Positions 57,737-64,000 of a DNA stretch of 64,000 nucleotides are shown one piece after another. Source of the stretch: Saccharothrix obliqua (GTDB lineage: Bacteria; Actinomycetota; Actinomycetes; Mycobacteriales; Pseudonocardiaceae). Under the pieces are notes generated by a model that worked only from the letters and a program-made list of their open reading frames with translations, was not told where the DNA came from and did not search any database. Every line of letters starts with the position of its first letter. Position 1 is the stretch's first letter. A program made the position numbers and the translations under genes. The stretch spans positions 124,001 to 188,000 of the forward strand of contig NZ_JAHXGQ010000011.1 of assembly GCF_019375475.1 (NCBI RefSeq), read 5' to 3'.

Positions 57737-57774
57737 TCCCCCACCTGGAGGCCGCCACCGCTAGGAGGAAGACG

Positions 57775-59289
57775 ATGTCGTCGCGCAGAGTCCTGTTCGC
57801 CAGGGTGGCGGCGGTGGGTTCGCTCGTGGCCGCCGCCGTGGCCGTCGGGTTCACACCGGCGTACGCCGCCACGCCCACGGCCACGTTCACCAAGACCCAG
57901 TCCTGGGATGCCGGCTACACCGGGCAGTTCACGGTCCGCAACGACACCGGGTCGGCCCTCACCGGCTGGAAGGTCGAGTTCGACATGCCGACGGGGACGT
58001 CGGTCGGCGCCTACTGGGACGCGCTCCAGACCAACTCCGGCGGGCGCTACACGTTCACCAACCGCAACTACAACGGCAACGTCGCGCCCGGCGCGTCGGT
58101 GACGTTCGGCTTCAACGCCTCCGGCACCGGCGTGCCGACCAACTGCAAGCTCAACGACGCCCCGTGCACCGGTGGGCCGACGCTGACCACGTCCACCACC
58201 ACGACGACCACGACCACCACTACCACTACGACGACGACCACCACGACGACGACCACGACCACGAACCCGCCCACCGGCCTGCCCAAGCGCGTCCTGGTCG
58301 GCTACCTGCACGCCAGCTTCGCCAACGGCTCCGGCTACACGCGGATGAAGGACGTCTCGCCGGACTGGGACGTCATCAACCTGTCGTTCGCCGAGCCGAC
58401 CTCCGCCACGTCCGGCGAGCTGCGGTTCCAGCAGTGCCCGGTGGCCGAGTGCCCGAACGTCGAGTCCGAGGCCGAGTTCATCGCCGGCATCCGCGAGAAG
58501 CAGGCGCAGGGCAAGAAGGTCCTGATCTCCATCGGCGGCCAGAACGGCCAGGTGCAGCTCACCACCACGGCCGCGCGCGACGCGTTCGTCCGCAGCGCCT
58601 CCGCCATCATCGACCGGTACGGCCTGGACGGCCTGGACGTCGACTTCGAGGGTCACTCGCTGTCCTTGAGCGCCAACGACACCGACTTCCGCAACCCGAC
58701 CACCCCGGTCGTGGTGAACCTGATCTCCGCGCTGAAGTCCCTGAAGGCCAAGTACGGCAACAAGTTCGTGCTCACCATGGCCCCGGAGACGTTCTTCGTC
58801 CAGCTCGGCTACCAGTTCTACGGCGGCGGCTCCGGCCAGGACCCGCGGGCCGGCGCGTACCTGCCGGTCATCCACGCCATGCGGGACGACCTGACGCTGC
58901 TGCACGTGCAGCACTACAACTCCGGCCCGATCATGGGCACCGACAACCAGTACCACACCATGGGCGGCGCGGACTTCCACGTGGCGATGGCGGACATGGT
59001 GCTGGCCGGTTTCCCGGTGCGCGGCGACGCGAACAAGTTCTTCCCGGGCCTTCGGCAGGACCAGGTCGCGATCGGCCTGCCGGCGAGCGTCAACGCGGGC
59101 AACGGCTTCACGTCGGTCGCGGACGTCCACAAGGCCCTGGGCTGCCTGATGAAGGGCGCGAACTGCGGCCCGTACAAGCCGAAGCAGACCTACCCCGACC
59201 TGCGCGGCCTGATGACGTGGTCGATCAACTGGGACAAGTACAACAACTTCGAGTTCTCCAAGTCCCACCGCGCCTACCTGCCCCGGTGA
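57775..59289 (+). CDS. Secreted GH18 chitinase with N-terminal CBM2-like domain
   Basis: A 504-residue exported enzyme: signal peptide to about residue 31 (AYA), a CBM2-like domain (about 35-130, WDAGYTGQFTVRNDTGSALTGWKVEFDMP), a Thr linker of about 28 residues, and a GH18 barrel (about 170-504). The catalytic motif YGLDGLDVDFEG gives DxxDxDxE with the acid Glu intact. It hydrolyses chitin outside the cell. Confidence 0.94.
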   Translation: MSSRRVLFARVAAVGSLVAAAVAVGFTPAYAATPTATFTKTQSWDAGYTGQFTVRNDTGSALTGWKVEFDMPTGTSVGAYWDALQTNSGGRYTFTNRNYNGNVAPGASVTFGFNASGTGVPTNCKLNDAPCTGGPTLTTSTTTTTTTTTTTTTTTTTTTTTTTNPPTGLPKRVLVGYLHASFANGSGYTRMKDVSPDWDVINLSFAEPTSATSGELRFQQCPVAECPNVESEAEFIAGIREKQAQGKKVLISIGGQNGQVQLTTTAARDAFVRSASAIIDRYGLDGLDVDFEGHSLSLSANDTDFRNPTTPVVVNLISALKSLKAKYGNKFVLTMAPETFFVQLGYQFYGGGSGQDPRAGAYLPVIHAMRDDLTLLHVQHYNSGPIMGTDNQYHTMGGADFHVAMADMVLAGFPVRGDANKFFPGLRQDQVAIGLPASVNAGNGFTSVADVHKALGCLMKGANCGPYKPKQTYPDLRGLMTWSINWDKYNNFEFSKSHRAYLPR

Positions 59290-59294
59290 CGCCC

Positions 59295-59327
59295 GGACGC
59301 CGGCGCGCACACCGCGCGCCGGCGTCC
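59295..59327 (+). terminator. Chitinase terminator hairpin
   Basis: GGACGCCGGCGCG and its exact complement CGCGCCGGCGTCC pair across a 7-base loop, starting 6 bp after the chitinase stop. Confidence 0.75.
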
Positions 59328-59421
59328 GCCCCTCCTGCCGGCGGGGCACTCGTCCGGAGCCCGGGTCGAGGTCGGTGACGGGCGCGGAACCCGTTGCCAC
59401 GCGCTGCGCGGCGCGACCCCT

Positions 59422-60912
59422 TCACACGGGCGACTTGGCCAGGCTCCGCAGGTCGGCCACGAGCGCGTTGAGCAGGTTGGCCTGCAACGACGAGGAGAAC
59501 CCGAAGTCGTAGCCCTCCGGGATCGAGTCGCCGGCGTACTTGGCGAAGGTCTCGCCCAGCTTCTTCCGCTTGGCGGCGACGCCCTTGCCGTGGTCCACGT
59601 CGTGCTGCAAGTACGTGCGCAGGTTGTTGACGTCCAGGAACGACTGCGGCACCTGGTCGTTCAGCCGCTGGCCGACGCTCTCGCGGAAGACGAAGTAGAG
59701 CTTGTCCACCCATGCCTTGTACTCGTCCAGGGAGCTGATCCGCTCGTCCAGCGACGACAGCGTCGCCGCGGTCTTGTTCGTGGCCTTGAAGAGGTCTTCG
59801 CCGTGCTTTGCCGCGTACCTCTCGTTCACGGTCTGGACGGTGGTGCGGATCTCCTTGGCGCACCTCTGCACGTCGGTGCGGAGCGCTTCCTCCAGGCCGC
59901 TCGACCGGTTCACCACCGAGAAGAAGTCCGGGTGGGCGGCGAAGAGCTTGCGCAGCAGCACCTCGTGCCGCTGGCGGACGCCAGACTTGGTGTTGGCGTT
60001 GACCGTGCGCTGGAAGGCCATGTAGTCGTAGTCGGTGGCCGCGGCGCCCAGCTCGACCTGCCGGGCGAGTTCGCCGGAGAACCTCTCGATGAACTCCTTG
60101 AGGGTCGGCACCTGGTCGTCCGCCATGCCGGCCTCCTGGAGGTGGCACACGAGCGTGATGATCGACTGGATCATCGACCGCTGCTTCAGCACCGCGCTCT
60201 TCTCGGGGAACACCTCGACGAGGAGGTCGAGGGCGGACTTCACGCGGCGCGCGATGGCGGACGAGTGGGAGAAGGCGGTGTTGCTCAGGAACGCGGCGCT
60301 GACGTCGTCGAAGCGAATGCCGGAATCAAGCCCCTCGATCTCCAGCACGAGCACCTTGGAGCAGATGTCGAAATAGGCGTGCCGGCGGTCCAGCACCACC
60401 GTGGAGGTCTTGAAGAACGGGTGTTCGGACAACTCGACGCAGTAGTCGCGGAGCTTGCTGTGGATGGAGTTCAGCTTCTCGCTGCTGGTCAGCGGGAGAC
60501 CGGCCTGGAGCCGTTGGAAGAACTCCTTGACCTCCTTCTCGGTGGCGTCGGCGATCACGTCGTACTCGATCTCGTAGTCGTCGAAGGCGTCCGACAGGGA
60601 GTCGGCCAGGTCCTTGTACGACTTCGCCCCGAACGCCTCGACGCTCTCCTCGGACAGCTCTAAGACGCCGTCGTAGAACCCCCAGATGGCCGTCAGCCGC
60701 TGCTGGCCGTCGACCACCTCGAACGTCTCGGGATCCGACCCCGTCTTCTGGAAGTAGAACTTGGGCAGCTTCCAGCCGCGGAGCACGGAGTCGATCAGCC
60801 GCTTCTTCTGGCTGTCGTTCCAGACCCCCTTGCGCTGCCAATCCGGGATTTCGTAGCGATCTCGCCTCTTGTAAATCTTATCGAGCGCGATGCGCTTCGA
60901 CTGCATATCCAT
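59422..60912 (-). CDS. DUF262-domain protein
   Basis: A 496-residue cytosolic protein. The N-terminal DUF262/ParB-like nuclease-type fold shows YEIPDWQRKGVWNDSQKKRLIDSVLRGWKLPKFYF and the signature VVDGQQRLTAIWGFYDG (about residues 67-83). The C-terminal 350 residues are helical with no family I recognise. DUF262 occurs in GmrSD-type and other phage-defence nucleases, but here it is a single gene without a DUF1524 HNH motif that I can see. Its Lys/Asp-rich composition is less Arg/Ala-rich than its neighbours, hinting at transfer. Confidence 0.82.
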   Translation of the reverse strand: MDMQSKRIALDKIYKRRDRYEIPDWQRKGVWNDSQKKRLIDSVLRGWKLPKFYFQKTGSDPETFEVVDGQQRLTAIWGFYDGVLELSEESVEAFGAKSYKDLADSLSDAFDDYEIEYDVIADATEKEVKEFFQRLQAGLPLTSSEKLNSIHSKLRDYCVELSEHPFFKTSTVVLDRRHAYFDICSKVLVLEIEGLDSGIRFDDVSAAFLSNTAFSHSSAIARRVKSALDLLVEVFPEKSAVLKQRSMIQSIITLVCHLQEAGMADDQVPTLKEFIERFSGELARQVELGAAATDYDYMAFQRTVNANTKSGVRQRHEVLLRKLFAAHPDFFSVVNRSSGLEEALRTDVQRCAKEIRTTVQTVNERYAAKHGEDLFKATNKTAATLSSLDERISSLDEYKAWVDKLYFVFRESVGQRLNDQVPQSFLDVNNLRTYLQHDVDHGKGVAAKRKKLGETFAKYAGDSIPEGYDFGFSSSLQANLLNALVADLRSLAKSPV

Positions 60913-61051
60913 GCGCGGATCCTACCTTTCGGCGCCCGCGACCGGCGGAGAGGGGGCGGCCGGACGATTCACGCGCCCGGCGGCGATGTCCCCCCCGGGT
61001 GAGTCGCGGGCACCGGAGAAGCGCATTCCGACAATCCATGAGAGGTGAGGA

Positions 61052-61069
61052 GACCGCACATTTGCGGTC
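61052..61069. terminator. Short hairpin at the stop of the HTH-ricin gene
   Basis: GACCGCA / TGCGGTC across CATT overlaps the stop codon (61068-61070, minus strand). It is in the right place to end that transcript before the DUF262 gene. Confidence 0.5.
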
Positions 61070-61997
61070 AGCGGCTCGCGTTGTCCCCGCTCTGGTCCGG
61101 CGGCGGGACGGATTCGACGATGAACTCCTGGTCGGCCTGCCCGGTGCACGACGTCTGCGTCAGCTCCGCGCCCGGCGACACCTCCGCCGGCCCGCCCAGC
61201 AGCCCGACGCACTTGCCGCTGTGCACGGGGCGCAGCAGGAATCCCCGCGGCACCGGCATGGACACCGGCTCCAGGAGGAAGCGCTGGTGCGCGGCGCCCG
61301 TGCAGTCGTCCGGCGCGATCAACGCCTCGTCGCCGAGGTGCGCGCCGTCCACCGCCAGACAGCCCCAACCCTCCGCGGGGTGCCGCCACTTCACCAGGTA
61401 CACGCCCTCGCCGACGGCCTCCAGGTACGTGTCCGGCACCAGCCCCTCGCACGAGCGCTGCACGGCTAACGGCCGGTCCGTGCGCTGGTTGCGCTCACGC
61501 CCCTCGCCCACGCACAACTCCGCGACATGCGCCGGGTGCAGCCGGTACCAGCCGTTGTCCGGCGGGTCCTCCAGCGAACCCGGCCGGATGACCAGCGCCG
61601 TGACCGTGGCCGCCACGGCGACCAGCACCGCGACCCCCGCCACCAACGGCCACCAGGCCCGCCCGCGGGCAGGCGGGTCGGCCGGTTCGACGGCCACGGG
61701 TTCGGCCGGTTCCATCGCGAGCCGGCGGCGGGCCTCCACCCAGCGCCGGGTGTCGTCCTCGTCCAGCCCGCACGCCCGCGCGTACGCGCTGACCAGTTGC
61801 TCGCGGGGGAGCGTGGCGCGACCCAGCATGGTCGCGGTCGTGCTCGACGGCAGCACGTCGCCCGCTGCCCGCGCCTTCCCCTCCAACTGGCGGTAGGTCA
61901 AGCCCGACCACAACCGCAGCTGCTTCATCGCGGTGATGAACTCGGCGGCCGTGGTCGCGTCCTCGGGCCGCGGCGGCCCCGCCCGGTGATCTTCCAC
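61068..61997 (-). CDS. HTH-TM-ricin-type beta-trefoil protein
   Basis: A 309-residue protein of unusual order. An N-terminal helix-turn-helix-like domain (about 15-100: EFITAMKQLRLWSGLTYRQLEGKARAAG) is followed by one membrane helix (about 115-140: PLVAGVAVLVAVAATVTALVI) and an outer domain of about 165 residues. This domain has QRSCEGLVPD, DCTGAAHQRFLLEP, SGKCVGLLGGPAEVSPGAELTQTSCTGQADQEFIV, typical of ricin-type carbohydrate-binding repeats. It may carry a surface sugar signal to DNA. Divergent from the BTAD gene by 189 bp. Confidence 0.75.
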   Translation of the reverse strand: MEDHRAGPPRPEDATTAAEFITAMKQLRLWSGLTYRQLEGKARAAGDVLPSSTTATMLGRATLPREQLVSAYARACGLDEDDTRRWVEARRRLAMEPAEPVAVEPADPPARGRAWWPLVAGVAVLVAVAATVTALVIRPGSLEDPPDNGWYRLHPAHVAELCVGEGRERNQRTDRPLAVQRSCEGLVPDTYLEAVGEGVYLVKWRHPAEGWGCLAVDGAHLGDEALIAPDDCTGAAHQRFLLEPVSMPVPRGFLLRPVHSGKCVGLLGGPAEVSPGAELTQTSCTGQADQEFIVESVPPPDQSGDNASR

Positions 61998-62186
61998 GCA
62001 CCACAGCTTGCTCTAGCCGGCTGTCGCCCTCCATCGGCGGTTCGGGCCATGGCACTGCTGCGAGTGCCACGGCGTCGGCGTGACCGGCGTCCCACCCATC
62101 GTCGTGACCAGCACGAACAGGTTCGCACAAGTCCGAACGGCGGCGAACGCCCGCACGCCGCTATACCGGGGGTCGGGAGGTGTCAC

Positions 62187-63080
62187 ATGACGGTGGAGAT
62201 CCGGTTGCTGGGCGCGGTGGAGGCGGTCGTGGGTGGTCACCGGGTGGACCTGGGGCACGCTCGGCAGCGGTGCGTCCTGGTGGCGCTCGCGGTCGAGGTG
62301 AACCAGCCGGTGAGCTTCGACCGGCTGGTCACGCGGGTGTGGGGCGACTGCCCGCCACGTCGGCCGCGTGCCGCCCTGTACGGCTACCTGTACCGGCTGC
62401 GGCAGGCGCTGGCCGACGCGACGGGTGTGGCGCTGGTGCGCCGCACCGGCTGCTACGAACTGGCCGCCGACCCGGACGTGGTGGACCTGCGGCGGTTCGA
62501 GCGGCTGCTGGACGCGGGCCGCCGCGCCACGTCCGACGGCGCGCGGCTGGCCGCGTTCGACGAGGCGCTGGTGCTGTGGCGGGGCGAGGCGTTCGCCGGC
62601 CTGGACACGCCGTGGCTGGGCGCGGTGCGGGCGGCGGTCGAGCAGCAGCGGTTCCTGGTGGAGTGCGAGCGCACGGACGCCGCGTTGCGCCTGGGGCACG
62701 GAGCGCGTGAGCTGGCGGCGCTCACCGCCCGCTCGGCGGCGCACCCGCTGGACGAGCGGGTGGCCGCCCAGCTGGTCCTCGCGCTGCACCGCGCGGGCCG
62801 CACCGGCGAGGCGATCGGCCACTACCAGCGGGTGCGGCGGCTGCTCGCCGACGAGCTGGGCACCGATCCCGGCGCGGTGCTGCGGGCGGCCCACCGGGAA
62901 CTGCTTCAGATCCCGGCGGACAACGACACGCCCGCGCCGACCCGCCGCGGCACCGCCACCCCGGTGACCAGGTTGCCGGTGGACGCCACCACCAGCCGCG
63001 GACCCCGGAAGTCGAGACCCACGCCGGAACCGTTGCCGCGCACCGCGTTACCGGTCACCACCAGGTTGCCCACGCCGTAG
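62187..63080 (+). CDS. SARP/BTAD-type transcriptional regulator
   Basis: A 297-residue regulator: OmpR-like winged-helix start (VEIRLLGAVEAVVGGHRVDLGHARQRCVLVALAV, VWGDCPPRRPRAALYGYLYRLRQAL) and BTAD domain (about 95-240: RRFERLLDAGRRATSDGARLAAFDEALVLWRGEAF, ERTDAALRLGHG, YQRVRRLLADELGTDPGAVL). The last 55 residues are Pro/Thr/Arg-rich and lie antisense to the beta-helix gene, so the true functional end may be near residue 240. Confidence 0.82.
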   Translation: MTVEIRLLGAVEAVVGGHRVDLGHARQRCVLVALAVEVNQPVSFDRLVTRVWGDCPPRRPRAALYGYLYRLRQALADATGVALVRRTGCYELAADPDVVDLRRFERLLDAGRRATSDGARLAAFDEALVLWRGEAFAGLDTPWLGAVRAAVEQQRFLVECERTDAALRLGHGARELAALTARSAAHPLDERVAAQLVLALHRAGRTGEAIGHYQRVRRLLADELGTDPGAVLRAAHRELLQIPADNDTPAPTRRGTATPVTRLPVDATTSRGPRKSRPTPEPLPRTALPVTTRLPTP

Positions 63081-63967
63081 TTCACGGTGACCTCCAGGAA
63101 CGTGCCGGAGCCGCCGTTCGCCTTGAACACCCGGTTGCCGCTCACCACGGAGGCCGCTTCGCCCTGCACCGACACCCGGATGCCGGAGGTGCCGAAGTCC
63201 TCCAGGTAGTTGTCCGTGACCGAGGAGCCGAACAGGCGTTGCGCCCACAGGGCGACGCCACCCACCCCGTACACGTGGTTGCCGCGGACCAGCCACCCGG
63301 CGGCGTTGTCCAGGCCGATGCCGTCCGTGCCGGAGTCCTCGACCCAGTTGTCCAGCAGCTGCCAGTCGGTGACGGAGTTGCCGGTGTCCTCCACGTGCAC
63401 GCCGCGTGCGCCGGACCCGGCGATGTGGTTGCCCACGATCCGCCCGTTGACCTGCGTGTTCGTCAACGGCGTGCCGTTGGCGGACAGGTTGGTGACGCGC
63501 ACGCCGTGCCGGGCGGCGCCGAGCACCACGACGTCCTCCACGACCGCCTGCCACGACCGCAGCACCAGCGCGTCGTGCGCGTGCGGGTTGGTGTCGCGCT
63601 CGGCGAGCAGCGTCAGCGACCGGAGGGTCACCGGGCCACCGGTCCACGGTACGTCGTCCAGGTAGGAGTCGCTGGCGAGCATGGCGTCCAGGTTCGCGCC
63701 GGGCGCCTGCCGCACCACGGTGCCGGAGCGGGACACGCCCCGGTACGTCCGGTCGCTCGCCAGCCGCACGGTGCCGTCGACCAGGCACGTGCCGGTGAGC
63801 ACGATCTCGTCGCCCGGAGCGCTCGCGGCGGTGGCCGCGTTGATCCGCTCGTCGTCGCCGGTGTCGTTCCGGCACAACAGGTTCGTGCGCCCGCCCGCGT
63901 GCGCCGCACCACTGGTCAACACCCCGGCCAGCACCACCGCCAGCACCGGCCACGCGGTTTTCCGCAC
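62906..63967 (-). CDS. Secreted right-handed parallel beta-helix protein
   Basis: A 353-residue exported protein: signal peptide (MRKTAWPVLAVVLAGVLTSGAAHA), then a pectate-lyase-like beta-helix with repeating coils such as NHIAGSGARGVHVEDTGNSVTDWQLLDNWVEDSGTDGIGLDNAAGWLVRGNHVYGVGGVAL. Catalytic residues cannot be placed, so a sugar lyase, hydrolase or structural role are all open. Its 3' end overlaps the BTAD gene by 175 bp. Confidence 0.8.
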   Translation of the reverse strand: MRKTAWPVLAVVLAGVLTSGAAHAGGRTNLLCRNDTGDDERINAATAASAPGDEIVLTGTCLVDGTVRLASDRTYRGVSRSGTVVRQAPGANLDAMLASDSYLDDVPWTGGPVTLRSLTLLAERDTNPHAHDALVLRSWQAVVEDVVVLGAARHGVRVTNLSANGTPLTNTQVNGRIVGNHIAGSGARGVHVEDTGNSVTDWQLLDNWVEDSGTDGIGLDNAAGWLVRGNHVYGVGGVALWAQRLFGSSVTDNYLEDFGTSGIRVSVQGEAASVVSGNRVFKANGGSGTFLEVTVNYGVGNLVVTGNAVRGNGSGVGLDFRGPRLVVASTGNLVTGVAVPRRVGAGVSLSAGI

Positions 63968-64000
63968 CGCGACCCCCTTTCACCGGGTGACCACCGTCGG

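Overview
This is a very GC-rich actinobacterial chromosome segment. GTG and TTG starts are frequent, overlaps of the ATGA/GTGA type are common, and the third-codon position is almost always G or C. The mix of genes (IdeR/DmdR-type iron boxes, a DasR-type site before a chitinase, a DUF742 protein, AfsR/SARP-like regulators, Family 2B encapsulins) fits a filamentous actinomycete, perhaps Pseudonocardiales. That placement is inference. No rRNA, tRNA, insertion sequence or prophage was seen.

Layout: 1-3.3 kb holds the end of a protocatechuate operon (pcaH partial, pcaG, pcaD, pcaC) and a convergent SDR/MOSC pair. 3.9-7.9 kb holds iron-responsive genes: an amino-acid N-hydroxylase and a siderophore-type ABC ATPase, each behind an iron box, flanking a membrane-anchored PstS-like protein. 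8-20 kb holds two ECF sigma factors (one with an anti-sigma factor), a LLM monooxygenase, a three-gene phosphorelay (receiver, CHASE3-type kinase, receiver-SpoIIE phosphatase), an acyltransferase, a YeiH-type transporter with a tiny upstream membrane ORF, a glycosyltransferase and DUF742.

20.6-29.0 kb is the most interesting block. On the minus strand two tandem Family 2B (EshA-like) encapsulin shell genes are followed by a polyprenyl diphosphate synthase and, after a 712-bp repeat-filled gap, by ispH-dxs-ispG of the MEP pathway. Read together this is a candidate isoprenoid-making protein nanocompartment with its own precursor supply. The gap carries five 14-20 bp palindromes spaced 42-43 bp within each group, and a long G-rich minisatellite.

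29.7-48 kb contains a Tat-exported cyclase, a membrane diguanylate cyclase, MarR, two tandem DUF4360 secreted proteins, gltBD, a VIT-type transporter, an SDR with an operator-like palindrome, a 137-bp imperfect palindromic element, a two-component system and a CAP-domain lipoprotein. 47.5-51.4 kb is an Lrp/AsnC regulator divergent from a branched-chain 2-oxoacid dehydrogenase E1alpha-E1beta-E2 operon. 52.6 kb has a two-repeat, one-spacer array with type I-E geometry and no cas genes. 52.7-57.6 kb is an SGNH hydrolase followed by a two-ATPase/FtsX ABC exporter. The end holds a GH18 chitinase, a DUF262 protein, an HTH-TM-ricin-type protein, a BTAD regulator and a parallel beta-helix protein whose genes overlap tail to tail.
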